DNA of 64,000 nt from Ralstonia sp. UNC404CL21Col (GTDB lineage Bacteria; Pseudomonadota; Gammaproteobacteria; Burkholderiales; Burkholderiaceae): positions 186,001 through 250,000 of the forward strand of contig NZ_KK211140.1 in the NCBI RefSeq assembly GCF_000620465.1, given 5' to 3'. Position 1 is the stretch's first letter. Each line of letters opens with the position of its first letter. The translations under genes were made by a program, and so were the position numbers. Below the pieces are notes generated by a model, which worked only from the letters and a program-made list of their open reading frames with translations, was not told the origin of the DNA and did not search any database. Below are positions 1 through 8,329 of the stretch, piece by piece.

Positions 1-1203
1 GCGCACGATGGGCAGCAGCGCATAGACCGCCAGCGCAATCAGCGCCGGCACCACGCCAATCGACCCGACGATGGGGATAAGCATCGCCAGCAGCGCGAGG
101 GACGGAATCGTCTGCAACACGCCCACCACCGCGAGAATCGGCTGCTTGACCCGGCGGCGCGCGGCCATCAGGCCCAGCGGTACGCCCAGCAGCACGGCAA
201 CGCCGGTGGAGATACCGACCAGCATGAGATGCCGCTGCGTAAGCCGTCCCAGGCCGTCCGTGAGCCGGCTGAAGAACGCGCGCGCCGGGGTGGATGCCGG
301 CACATCGCCATACCCGGCGAGAAACTGCCGCGCTGCTTGCGAGAACGACTGGCCTTCGAGTTCGACCGCGGCATTCATCGCCACCATGTCGTCGCGCTGG
401 ATGCGTCCGGCGAGTGTGTTGATCGCCTGCCATTGCGCCGGATACCGCTGCGCAACGTCGGCGCGATACAGCAGCACGGCGTCGTAGCGCGGGAAGACGT
501 GCGCCGGGTCGTCGAGCACCCGCAGGTGTTCGCGGCCGATCTTCGCGTCGGTGGAGTAGATGTCGATCACGTCGACCTGATTGGCGCGCAGGGCGTCGTA
601 GGCAACGCCGTGGTCGAGGCCAGTGGGGCGCTGCGGCAGTTTGTAGTGCTGCGCAATCGCCGGCCAGCCATCGGCACGGCCGAGAAATTCGTGCGATAGG
701 CCAAGCCGCAGCGTCGGATGCGTGGCAAGGTCGGCTAGCGTGCGGATGTGTTCGCGCTCGGCATCGGCGTCGCGCATGGCCAGCGCGTAGGTGTCTTCAA
801 AGCCGAGCGGCACGCCGGCCGCCAGGCCCATCGGCGCAAGGCCGCGGTTGACGTCGACCAGCAGCGCGGCTTGATCGGGATTGGCCGCTTGCTCGGCGGG
901 CAGGTGCAGGATTTCAGCGGCGATGGTGCCGAGGTAATCCGGGTAGACGTCGATGCTGCCGTTTTTGAGCGCGGCAAAGACGATGGCGGTGTTGCCCAGG
1001 CCCGGTACGTGTTCGGCCGGGCCGCGCGGGTTTGCGGTCTGGGTGAGGATTTCTCCCAGCACGTACGACTCGGTGAAGCGTTTGGAGCCGATCCGCAAGG
1101 GTTGTTCGGCGAAGGCCGATGCGCTGCACGCCAGCCAGCCCAGCGCAAGCCATGCCAGCAGGCGCCGCAGAAAGGGATGACGGATCAGTCGCCGTGTATC
1201 CAA
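1..1203 (-). CDS. Osmoprotectant ABC transporter, fused binding protein and permease (partial)
   Basis: Runs off the left edge; 401 residues are visible. A hydrophobic signal or anchor (about residues 12-32) is followed by an OpuAC/OsmF-like glycine betaine/choline binding domain; residues 39-46 read GSKRFTES, typical of this family. From about residue 321 the chain becomes a membrane permease of the ProW/OpuCB type (LLGVPLGLMAARRR). It would bind a quaternary amine in the periplasm and help move it through the inner membrane; the ATPase partner is not in the window. No ATG lies in frame near the N-terminus. A TTG at 1203-1201, overlapping the end of the HD-GYP gene by 19 bases, is my best start, but the start is uncertain. 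The order binding domain first, permease second is opposite to Lactococcus OpuABC. Confidence 0.8.
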   Translation of the reverse strand, partial: MDTRRLIRHPFLRRLLAWLALGWLACSASAFAEQPLRIGSKRFTESYVLGEILTQTANPRGPAEHVPGLGNTAIVFAALKNGSIDVYPDYLGTIAAEILHLPAEQAANPDQAALLVDVNRGLAPMGLAAGVPLGFEDTYALAMRDADAEREHIRTLADLATHPTLRLGLSHEFLGRADGWPAIAQHYKLPQRPTGLDHGVAYDALRANQVDVIDIYSTDAKIGREHLRVLDDPAHVFPRYDAVLLYRADVAQRYPAQWQAINTLAGRIQRDDMVAMNAAVELEGQSFSQAARQFLAGYGDVPASTPARAFFSRLTDGLGRLTQRHLMLVGISTGVAVLLGVPLGLMAARRRVKQPILAVVGVLQTIPSLALLAMLIPIVGSIGVVPALIALAVYALLPIVR

Positions 1204-2393
1204 AGTTCGTTGAGGTCGGTCAGGCCCCAGTCGCGGGGTTCTTCTCGCGAGACGATCTGGTCGCCGGTATGCGCCAGATCGATGAGTTCGGGCGCAATCC
1301 GCGTGCCCGACGATATCGAGAAGAATACCTTGACCGTGGGCGTGAGCAACGCGCCCGGCGCATGCTGCATGACCACCGCCAGCCTGCCCGAGCGCAGCCG
1401 CACCAGCGAGCCCACCGGATAGATGCCTACGCTCTTGACGAAGGCGTTGAACACCATCGGGTCGAAATGGTTGCCGCGCCATTCGACCATGCGCTGCACG
1501 GCGTAGGCGGCTTCCCACGCTTTCTTGTATGGACGGTCGGACGTGACCGCGTCGTATACGTCGCAGATGGCGCCCATGCGCGCAAACAGCGAGATGCCTT
1601 CGCCGGCGAGCTTGTGCGGATAGCCGGTGCCGTCCATGCGTTCGTGATGATGCAGGCAAACGTCGAGCGCGATGTCGCGCATGCCGCTGTCGCCGGCCAG
1701 GATGTCGTGCCCTGCCTGCGGGTGGACGATCACGTGGCGGAATTCCGCATCGGTCAGCGCGCCGGGCTTGTTCAACACCTCGGGCGGAATCGCGATCTTG
1801 CCGATGTCGTGCAGCAGCCCGGCAAGACCGGCGTCGCGCACTTCGTCATCGGACAGCCCCAGCTGACGGCCCAGCGACACCATCAGCGCGCATACCGCCA
1901 CGGAATGCAGGAACGTATAGCGGTCTTTCGCTTTCAGGCGCACCAGGCTTGTCAGCGCGCTCGGGTGGCGGTCGACCGAGCCTGAAATGGCTTCCACCAA
2001 GGGCAATGCGTCGCGCGCTTCGATCGTGCGGCCCATGCGCGCATCGGCAAACATGGCCTGCACGGCCACCTCGGCTTTGCAGATGAGGCGGGCGGCATGG
2101 CGCATTTCTTCCGCATGCGTGATGGCACGGGGGGTAATGCTGGCGTCGGCCGAGCAGGCGGGCGGCGCCGGCATTTCCGGGGCCGGGGGTGCCGCGTTGG
2201 CGGCAGCCACGTCGGTGCCGCGCGTGGTGTCGATCCACACCTCGCGCACGCCGCTGGCACGCAGGCGTTGCAATTGGGCAGCATCTTCCACGCGAAAGCG
2301 GGCCCGCCAGAACGGGTGTTCCAGCCAGGAGCCGACGAATTCGTCGAGGTACATGCCCACCCGCAGGTGTTCGATAGCGATGCGCTTGCGCAT
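1185..2393 (-). CDS. HD-GYP domain protein, probable cyclic-di-GMP phosphodiesterase
   Basis: 402 residues. The N-terminal 70 or so residues (MRKRIAIEHLRVGMYLDEF) look like the DUF3391 domain that often precedes HD-GYP. The HD motif HDIGK is at 195-199 and the signature HHERMDGTGYP at 249-259, so the metal-binding and GYP residues are present. Members of this family hydrolyse cyclic-di-GMP and so affect motility and biofilm formation; activity here is inferred from motifs only. An upstream ATG in frame at 2474 exists, but the residues before 2393 do not resemble the family. Its 3' end overlaps the likely start of the downstream transporter gene on the same strand, so the two may be co-transcribed. 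Confidence 0.9.
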   Translation of the reverse strand: MRKRIAIEHLRVGMYLDEFVGSWLEHPFWRARFRVEDAAQLQRLRASGVREVWIDTTRGTDVAAANAAPPAPEMPAPPACSADASITPRAITHAEEMRHAARLICKAEVAVQAMFADARMGRTIEARDALPLVEAISGSVDRHPSALTSLVRLKAKDRYTFLHSVAVCALMVSLGRQLGLSDDEVRDAGLAGLLHDIGKIAIPPEVLNKPGALTDAEFRHVIVHPQAGHDILAGDSGMRDIALDVCLHHHERMDGTGYPHKLAGEGISLFARMGAICDVYDAVTSDRPYKKAWEAAYAVQRMVEWRGNHFDPMVFNAFVKSVGIYPVGSLVRLRSGRLAVVMQHAPGALLTPTVKVFFSISSGTRIAPELIDLAHTGDQIVSREEPRDWGLTDLNELWIHGD

Positions 2394-2553
2394 GTTGATG
2401 TTCAGAGATCGGCCGTGGCGGGGCGCGTTATGGCGCAACGGGTCCAGGGGAAGGCTACCCGCCAACGAATGCATTCTCTTCTATCGGACGTGTGGCGGCG
2501 GCCTTGAGGGGGAAAAGTCCCGGCTCGCCATGTGAACGCTGCGGGTGTAGGCG

Positions 2554-2580
2554 AAAAAAAAGCGGCCACAAAGGCCGCTT
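2554..2580 (-). terminator. Rho-independent terminator after the repeat-protein gene
   Basis: On the minus strand AGCGGCC and GGCCGCT form a stem around a five-base loop and are followed by a run of eight T. It lies 85 bases beyond the stop of the small repeat protein and before the HD-GYP gene, which therefore probably has its own promoter. Confidence 0.85.
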
Positions 2581-2665
2581 CAGTAAGCCGGTACCGGCGC
2601 CAACGCGGGCTCCGGCATCGGGGAGGGAGAGTGATACAGGGTGATACGGACAGCCGATCGACGAC

Positions 2666-2938
2666 TTATTGGCCGTCGCTGAACGGGTCAGCCTTGCCGA
2701 CCAGGGCGCCATCGGTGTACGGATCAGCCTTACGCAGGGCGCCATCCGTGTACGGGTCAGCCTTGCGCACAGCGCCGTCGGTGTAGACGTCTGCCTTGCG
2801 GGCGCCATCGGTGTACGGATCAGCCTTGGTCACGGCTTGGCCGTTGGTGTACGGGTCTTTGTTTTGCACGCCGGCAGCGAAGGCGGGAACAGCGGCAACA
2901 GCGATCAGCGAGGCGAGAATCAGGTTCTTGGTCTTCAT
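2666..2938 (-). CDS. Small exported protein made of tandem KADPYTDG repeats
   Basis: 90 residues. Residues 1-21 are a clear Sec signal peptide (MKTKNLILASLIAVAAVPAFA). The rest is six imperfect repeats of 9-12 residues: NKDPYTNGQAVT, KADPYTDGAR, KADVYTDGAVR, KADPYTDGALR, KADPYTDGALVG and KADPFSDGQ. Each carries one aspartate pair, one aromatic residue and one glycine. I do not recognise a characterised family. Regular D-x-Y-T-D-G units could bind calcium or another cation, but this is speculation. The start at 2938 is preceded by GGAG on the minus strand and gives the signal peptide; a longer frame to 3010 adds nothing family-like. It is followed by its own terminator and is divergent from the gene at 3347. 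Confidence 0.8.
   Translation of the reverse strand: MKTKNLILASLIAVAAVPAFAAGVQNKDPYTNGQAVTKADPYTDGARKADVYTDGAVRKADPYTDGALRKADPYTDGALVGKADPFSDGQ
2672..2860. repeat. Tandem DNA repeat encoding the KADPYTDG units
   Basis: The coding repeat is also visible as DNA: units of about 27-36 bases containing variants of GTGTACGGATCAGCCTT recur (for example near 2715-2731 and 2812-2828). Near-identity at DNA level suggests recent duplication or ongoing slippage, so the unit number may vary among strains. Confidence 0.75.
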
Positions 2939-3058
2939 GATGGACTCCACAACAGGGGGGTGAGCATTGCCGCGGGGCAGTTTCGCTGCGGTGCGGTAAC
3001 GCGATGGCATAAGCTTAGTCGTTGCTCGAACAGTAAAAAAGCAGTTCTATTAAACTCT

Positions 3059-3079
3059 TTGTTCAAAAAATAAGAACAA
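3059..3079. promoter_or_regulatory. Inverted repeat TTGTTC-N9-GAACAA, candidate operator
   Basis: A perfect 6-base inverted repeat with an A-rich nine-base centre lies between the divergent genes at 2938 and 3347, in an A+T-rich stretch unlike its surroundings. The spacing fits a dimeric regulator site. No regulator is identified. Confidence 0.4.
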
Positions 3080-3122
3080 TTGTGGCCCTTCGAGCACCGC
3101 AATCCGCACATAAGTCATTGAA

Positions 3123-3152
3123 TTGACATGGAAATGTGAGATACGGGATAAC
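3123..3152 (+). promoter_or_regulatory. Candidate sigma-70 promoter for the gene at 3347
   Basis: TTGACA (3123-3128), an 18-base spacer and GATAAC (3147-3152; 4 of 6 to consensus). The implied leader of about 190 bases holds two short self-complementary elements, GGGGATTCCCC at 3236-3246 and GGGCGGCGTTTTCCGCCC near 3310-3327. I see no other gene in the 408-base interval 2939-3346. Confidence 0.4.
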
Positions 3153-3346
3153 CCTTAATGCGAAGGTCTGACGACGCACGAAGCAAAAAATTCCTGCCTT
3201 CTCGCGGAGAGATTGTTGCGACGCATTACAGCCATGGGGATTCCCCTCCCCTCAGGGGGGCCGTGCGACGGCTAAACATTCGGCGTGGATGGTCGTTGAT
3301 GCAGGTACGGGCGGCGTTTTCCGCCCCTTGCAGCAGGAAGGTCACC

Positions 3347-4153
3347 ATGTCCATCACCACCGCTTCCATCGCCCGTTTCGAAATTGACGGCGTCGCTTAT
3401 CAGGCGAGGCTGTTTGCCATGCCGTTTCACGTGCCGGAAAACGGCCGCGTGCGCGCGCATGCGATTGGGCGTCCGGACATGCCGTTCAGCGGTGTGCACG
3501 TGCTGGCCGGGTGGCTGAAAGAGCGCGTGTTGCCCGAGGGCGTGGGCCTGGTGATGGCCGATCGCCTGTTCTCGCACGGCGCGGTGGAGCAGTGGTCGGG
3601 CGCCGACGGCGCGCGTGCGGCCAAGGTGCTCTCGCAGGTGGCACTTGGCAGCAAGAGCAGCCATCGCCTGTGGCGCAATACCGTGGCGGGTGGTTTCCGC
3701 GACGAGACCGCGTTCTTCCTCGGCGCCGCCTTTGTGCAGACCGACGCCGCCGTCGACGACATCCGCCTGCTGGGCGACCTGATTCCGGCGGCCGAATGGT
3801 CCAGCGTGGCCGATGCCGCCTCGACGATGATGGGGCTGCACCTGTATCGCCCCGACGAGCCCGAAACGCTGGTCAACTGCGCGCTGCTGGCGCCGTCCTG
3901 GACGGAAGCCGCCGTGGAGCGCGCCGACGGCTATCGGGCACTGACGCTGCTGCATTCCTTTACCGAAGACGACGAGGTCATCCACGTCGACATCGAACTG
4001 CTGCCGCCGGGCCAAGTGGTGCTGCAGGTGGAGTCGTGCTCGACGCGTTTTTCTGCGCGCTTCGACCCGGCGCTCCTGGGCCGCGACATGACCGACGCAT
4101 TGCTGCGCGACGCGCTGGCCCTGCAACACGGCGATCGGAGCAGCCTCCACTAA
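3347..4153 (+). CDS. Conserved-looking protein of unknown function
   Basis: 268 residues, no signal peptide or membrane segment, acidic overall. I do not recognise a family. The start ATG at 3347 follows AGGAAG at a good distance; an open frame extends upstream to 3158, but those residues are low in coding character. The protein ends with a run of aspartate/glutamate-rich strands (EDDEVIHVDIELLPPGQVVLQVES), suggesting a cytoplasmic alpha/beta protein. It stands alone: the divergent repeat protein is upstream and a transporter gene starts 130 bases downstream on the same strand. Confidence 0.75.
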   Translation: MSITTASIARFEIDGVAYQARLFAMPFHVPENGRVRAHAIGRPDMPFSGVHVLAGWLKERVLPEGVGLVMADRLFSHGAVEQWSGADGARAAKVLSQVALGSKSSHRLWRNTVAGGFRDETAFFLGAAFVQTDAAVDDIRLLGDLIPAAEWSSVADAASTMMGLHLYRPDEPETLVNCALLAPSWTEAAVERADGYRALTLLHSFTEDDEVIHVDIELLPPGQVVLQVESCSTRFSARFDPALLGRDMTDALLRDALALQHGDRSSLH

Positions 4154-4283
4154 GCTTGCCGGCGGCTTTCGCCGGAGCGCTGTACGACGCTACAAGCCGC
4201 TGCAAGGCGCGTACTTCCACGGCATCATCTCGTCTTTCGATTTTCGAAGCGCTGCTGCCCCGACGGGCGCGCGGCGCATTCGC

Positions 4284-5465
4284 ATGCCTGCTTTTGCCGT
4301 CATCCTCTTTACGCTGACGCTCGATGCCATGGGCGTCGGGCTGATCCTGCCCATCCTGCCGAGCCTGCTGCGCGAGCTGGATCACACGGGCGACATCGCA
4401 TTCGAATTCGGCCTGCTGATCGCGGCGTACGCGGCGATGCAGTTTGTCTTTGCGCCGATCCTGGGCGCGCTGGCGGACCGTTACGGGCGCCGGCCGGTGC
4501 TGCTGGTGTCCCTGGCGGGCGCGGCGGTCGACTACCTCGTCATGGCGCTGTCGCCGCACGCGTGGGTGCTGTACGTCGGCCGCGTGGTGGCAGGCATCAC
4601 CGGTGCCAACTATGCGGTGGCGACGGCATACATCGCCGACATCACCGCGCCGGCCGATCGCGCGCGCCGTTACGGGCTGATGAACGCATGCTTCGGCCTC
4701 GGGTTCATCGCCGGGCCGGCCTTGGGCGGGCTGCTCGGCGACTGGTGGCTGCGTGCGCCGTTCCTGCTGGCCGCGGCGCTCAATGGCGTCAATTTTTTGG
4801 TGGCCTGCTTCGCGTTGCCGGAATCGCGCCGCGCTGAACGTGCCCCGTTTGCGTGGCGTGCGCTGCTGCCGGTGCAATCGCTGCGTCGCGTGGCGCGTGT
4901 ACCGACGCTGTTGCCGTTGCTGGCCGTGCTGGCCATCATCGAAATCGTCGGGCAGATTCCGCAAACGCTGTGGGTCATTCACGGCGAAGCGCACTTCGGT
5001 TGGGACACCCGCGCCGCCGGCTTGTCACTGGCGGCTTACGGGCTGATGCATGCGCTGGCGCAGGCATTCCTGACCGGGCCGATTGCCCGTGCGCTGGGTG
5101 AGCGCCGCGCCGTCGTGGCGAGCGTGATGATGGATGTGGCCGGCTTTGCGGCGATGGCGTGGATCAGCGCCGGCTGGATGGTCTATCCGACCATGGTGCT
5201 GCTGTGCATGGCCGAGATCGGCATGCCTGCGCTGCAGGCGATGCTCTCGCGCCAGGTGGGCGAGCATGAGCAGGGCGAATTGCAGGGCGCGCTGGCCAGC
5301 CTCGCCAGCGTGGCCGCCATGATCGGGCCGCTGGCGGCCACAGCGTTTTATGCGCTGACGGCGCCGGTGTGGTCCGGCGCGGTCTGGTTGATGGGCGCGC
5401 TGCTGAACGGCGTATGCCTAATGTTGCTGATGGGCGGCGCAGCCAGGCGCGCCGCACGGACATAG
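4284..5465 (+). CDS. MFS drug/proton antiporter of the TetA type
   Basis: 393 residues with about 12 hydrophobic segments. The N-terminal signature LDAMGVGLILPILPSLLR (13-30) and motif A GALADRYGRR (61-70) are characteristic of the TetA/Bcr-like DHA1 group of inner membrane efflux pumps. Such proteins exchange a drug, often a tetracycline-metal complex, for a proton; the substrate cannot be told from sequence. No TetR-type repressor lies beside it, which is unusual for a dedicated tetracycline resistance gene and argues for a chromosomal housekeeping pump. It converges with pheC with only six bases between stops. Confidence 0.85.
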   Translation: MPAFAVILFTLTLDAMGVGLILPILPSLLRELDHTGDIAFEFGLLIAAYAAMQFVFAPILGALADRYGRRPVLLVSLAGAAVDYLVMALSPHAWVLYVGRVVAGITGANYAVATAYIADITAPADRARRYGLMNACFGLGFIAGPALGGLLGDWWLRAPFLLAAALNGVNFLVACFALPESRRAERAPFAWRALLPVQSLRRVARVPTLLPLLAVLAIIEIVGQIPQTLWVIHGEAHFGWDTRAAGLSLAAYGLMHALAQAFLTGPIARALGERRAVVASVMMDVAGFAAMAWISAGWMVYPTMVLLCMAEIGMPALQAMLSRQVGEHEQGELQGALASLASVAAMIGPLAATAFYALTAPVWSGAVWLMGALLNGVCLMLLMGGAARRAART

Positions 5466-5471
5466 CACCGC

Positions 5472-6305
5472 TTACTTGGCCGCAGCATTCCACGGATACG
5501 CCAGCCACGCATCGAAGCGCTTGGCGAACTCACCGCTCTCTGCGGTCTGCCGCAGCCACTGGTCGACGAAGTTCTTGAACACGACGTCGCGCGGCAGCAA
5601 GTAGGCCTTTTCGGAGAAATCGAACGGCGCTTCCGGGTGCACGGCGCACAGTTCCGGGTGCAGCTTCTGCTGCAGCTTCGTTTCCACCGCGTCGGTCATC
5701 ATGAGGTCTGCGCGGCCGGCGACGATCTCATTGAAGATCGTCACGTTGTCCGGATACACACGAATCTGCGCTTGCTTCAGATGCTCGCGCGCGAATTTCT
5801 CGTTGGTGCCGCCCGGGTTGACCACGGCACGCACATTCGGCTGGTCGATCTGCGCCAGCGTCTGATATTTCGACTGGTTCTCGCAGCGCGTGATCGGCGT
5901 CTTGCCGTCGCGCTGATACGGGATCGAATAGAACGCCTTCTTCTGCCGCTCCAGCGTGACCGACACCCCGCTCATGGCGATGTCGTAGCGGTCGGCCGCA
6001 AAGTCCTGCATCAACGTCGACCACGTGGTCGGCACGATTTCCAGCTTCACGCCGAGTGCTTTCGCCAGGCGTTCGCCCATCTCGACGTCCAGGCCGATGA
6101 AGCGGCCATCGGAGGGGTTCTTGTAGGTAAAGGGCTTGTAGTCTCCGGTGGTGCCGACGCGCAGCGTGCCGCGCGCGATGATTTCGTCGAGACGGTTGGC
6201 GGCCTGGATGGTGGCCGGGTTGGTCGGCGCGGTTTGCGCCAGGGCGGGTGCCGCGGCGCACGCGCACAGCAGCAGGGCGCTGGCGCGGATGAAACGGTTG
6301 AACAT
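5472..6305 (-). CDS. pheC: Periplasmic cyclohexadienyl dehydratase (arogenate/prephenate dehydratase)
   Basis: 277 residues, signal peptide 1-23. The mature protein has the periplasmic solute-binding fold but matches PheC of Pseudomonas aeruginosa closely along its length as I recall it: GTTGDYKPFTYK (51-62), YDIAMSGVSVTLERQKKAFYS, NPGGTNEKFAREHLK, VYPDNVTIFNEIV and LHPELCAVHPEAPFDFSEKAYLLPRD. It would convert arogenate to phenylalanine or prephenate to phenylpyruvate in the periplasm. The gene upstream on the same strand, 74 bases away, encodes an exported M20 peptidase, so both products act outside the cytoplasm. An alternative call as an amino acid binding protein is less likely given the PheC-specific blocks. 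Confidence 0.9.
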   Translation of the reverse strand: MFNRFIRASALLLCACAAAPALAQTAPTNPATIQAANRLDEIIARGTLRVGTTGDYKPFTYKNPSDGRFIGLDVEMGERLAKALGVKLEIVPTTWSTLMQDFAADRYDIAMSGVSVTLERQKKAFYSIPYQRDGKTPITRCENQSKYQTLAQIDQPNVRAVVNPGGTNEKFAREHLKQAQIRVYPDNVTIFNEIVAGRADLMMTDAVETKLQQKLHPELCAVHPEAPFDFSEKAYLLPRDVVFKNFVDQWLRQTAESGEFAKRFDAWLAYPWNAAAK

Positions 6306-6379
6306 GGAATCCCCTCCTGAAAAATCAAAAGCGCGGCCGCCCAGTCACCCGGGCCGGTCGCGCCCATCTCAACGCCGGC

Positions 6380-7792
6380 TTACTGGCCCGACGCCTTGTT
6401 CCATTGCAGCGCGTTGAGCACCGCCAGCGACATCGCCGTCACGCCCGTCTTGATGGACGGCTCCGGCACAGGCGCGAACAGCGGCGAATGATTGGTCGGC
6501 AGCGGCTTGGCGCCCGGCTTGAGCGAGGCGAAGAACGTCTGCGGATCGTTCACGCCGATGAAGAAGAACATCGACGGGATGCCCGCGTCAACAAACGCCG
6601 AGAAATCTTCGCTGGCCGTGATAGGCGGCACGCGCAGTACGCGGTCGTTGCCGAAGGCGGTCTTGAACATCGCCTCGGTGCGCGCGACCACGGCCGGGTC
6701 GTTGTTGACCGCCTTGCCGCCCTCGGTGATCTTGATCTCGGCGTCCGGCGCGCCCGACATTTCGGTAACGGCCTTGGCCGTGCGGCGGATACCGTCGAGC
6801 ATCTTCTGGCGCACAGCCGGCTTGTACGAGCGGATCGTGCCACGCAGCAGCACGCTGTCAGGAATGATGTTTTCAGCGCTGCCGCCCTGGATGGCGCCGA
6901 TGCTCACCACGCCGAATTCCTGCGGATCCTTCTCGCGGCTGATCACGCTTTGCAGGTCGACCACGAAGCGCGCCGCCATCATCACGGGGTCGATGGTCTT
7001 GTCAGGTGCGGAGCCGTGCCCGCCGCGGCCTTTGAACGTAATTTCCAACCCGTCGGAGTTGGAGGTGACGGGGCCGCTGTTGAAGACGATCGAACCGTAC
7101 GGCCCCGGGCCCGTGTGCAGCGCAAACGCATAGTCGGGCTTGGGGAAGCGCTTGAAGAAGCCGTCGTCGATCATGCTCTGCGCGCCCGATACGGTTTCTT
7201 CGGCCGGCTGTGCGACGAACACCAGCGTCCCGTGCCAGCGGTCCTTGAGCGACACCAGCGTCTTCGCCGTGCCAACCCACGACGCCATGTGCAGGTCGTG
7301 CCCGCAGCTATGCGCGACGCCCACGTCTTCGCCGCGCCATTTCGTGTGGACGTGGCTGGCGTAGGGCAGGCCGGTTTTCTCCTCCATCGGCAGCGCATCG
7401 AGTTCGGTGCGCACGAGGATCGTCGGGCCGGCCCCGTTGCGATAGACCGCCACCACGCCGGTCTTGCCGACATGCTCCGTCACGTCAAAGCCGATCTTGC
7501 GCATCTGCTCCGCCAGCTTGGCCGCCGTGCGCGTTTCCTGAAACGCCAGTTCCGGGTGCGCGTGGATGTCTTTGTAGAGCAGGTCGAGCTGACCGTATTC
7601 GGCATTGACCGCAGCATCCACCGCCGGTTTGATCTGCGCCACGTCGATCCCGCCGGCCGTGGCGGCCGCCTGTGCGGGCGCAGAAGACGCGCCGCCCGTG
7701 CTGAATGGAATCTGTGCGAATGCCGGCAAGGCAGCACCGGCCAGCATCCAAGCCAGCGCAGTACGTTTCAAACGGATGGGTGGCGTGATCAT
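6380..7792 (-). CDS. Exported M20 family amidohydrolase/peptidase
   Basis: 470 residues with signal peptide MITPPIRLKRTALAWMLAGA...AFA (1-27). Family M20D metal ligands are visible: HAHPEL (78-82), the SCGHDLHMAS block (162-171), QPAEETVSGA and a late ITASEDFSAF. Most M20D enzymes cleave N-acyl amino acids or small amides in the cytoplasm; this one should work in the periplasm. The residue block between about 28 and 50 is a low-complexity Ala/Ser/Gly linker. It is the first gene of a likely two-gene unit with pheC, and may supply or recycle aromatic amino acid derivatives, which is inference from context only. Confidence 0.88.
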   Translation of the reverse strand: MITPPIRLKRTALAWMLAGAALPAFAQIPFSTGGASSAPAQAAATAGGIDVAQIKPAVDAAVNAEYGQLDLLYKDIHAHPELAFQETRTAAKLAEQMRKIGFDVTEHVGKTGVVAVYRNGAGPTILVRTELDALPMEEKTGLPYASHVHTKWRGEDVGVAHSCGHDLHMASWVGTAKTLVSLKDRWHGTLVFVAQPAEETVSGAQSMIDDGFFKRFPKPDYAFALHTGPGPYGSIVFNSGPVTSNSDGLEITFKGRGGHGSAPDKTIDPVMMAARFVVDLQSVISREKDPQEFGVVSIGAIQGGSAENIIPDSVLLRGTIRSYKPAVRQKMLDGIRRTAKAVTEMSGAPDAEIKITEGGKAVNNDPAVVARTEAMFKTAFGNDRVLRVPPITASEDFSAFVDAGIPSMFFFIGVNDPQTFFASLKPGAKPLPTNHSPLFAPVPEPSIKTGVTAMSLAVLNALQWNKASGQ

Positions 7793-8025
7793 GTTGTCTC
7801 CTGTCGTTGTGGTGGCGCCAACAAAGTCGTTGCTTCGTCAATCGAATCGATTATGCAACGTGATTCAGAGCATGTGCACCGGGGGCATCCCCAAGTCGAT
7901 CTTCGTGGGCCCGGCGGCACACGGAAACGCGCGCTCAGGAATGAGCGTCACGCTTGGCACTCGATAGGCGCTTTCCTAGACTGGGTCAGGTGTGCTGTTC
8001 CAGTGAATCGAACATCGAAACGCGG

Positions 8026-8301
8026 ATGAATCCGACGACGTCCTGTCTACAGCTAGCGTTTCGCGATGCCCCGCCCGGGGAGACGGCGATTCGTGCGGCG
8101 CTGGAAGCCGCGCAGCGGGTGCTTGAGCGCAGCGGGGTGTCCCCGCGCGAGGCGTTTGCGGCCTACCAGGCTTTCGCGAGCGGAGCGGGGAGCCCCGACA
8201 CGCTTGCGCTGACGTTCGCCCGGGCGGAAGCCGAGGCCATGGACACATTGGCCGCGCACGGCTACGCCCGCTACGGCTCGGTCAGCCTGGCGGCGCTCTA
8301 A
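8026..8301 (+). CDS. Small protein of unknown function
   Basis: 91 residues, no signal peptide. The region from about 20 to 80 is predicted by eye to be helical (AIRAALEAAQRVLERSGVSPREAFAAYQAF, AEAEAMDTLAAHG). I do not recognise it. The start at 8026 gives a compact protein, but no strong ribosome-binding site is seen; an open frame extends to 7954. It stands alone between a divergent M20 peptidase gene and the convergent HipA-like gene. Confidence 0.6.
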   Translation: MNPTTSCLQLAFRDAPPGETAIRAALEAAQRVLERSGVSPREAFAAYQAFASGAGSPDTLALTFARAEAEAMDTLAAHGYARYGSVSLAAL

Positions 8302-8329
8302 GCGCCCGCGGTGGCCGCGCGTTTCAGCT

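Noticed and set aside
3158-3346. N-terminal extension of the gene at 3347
   Set aside because: A good ribosome-binding site precedes ATG 3347 and the extension spans GC-rich self-complementary elements typical of a leader.
4158-4175. GCCGGCGGCTTTCGCCGG hairpin after the gene at 3347
   Set aside because: No T run follows, so I do not call a terminator.
4284-5465. Mobile tetracycline resistance gene
   Set aside because: No TetR gene, transposase or flanking repeats; G+C and codon use match the neighbours.
6404-8029. Long open frame on the plus strand opposite the M20 peptidase gene
   Set aside because: It mirrors the codon periodicity of the real gene in a high-G+C genome and has no family-like content.
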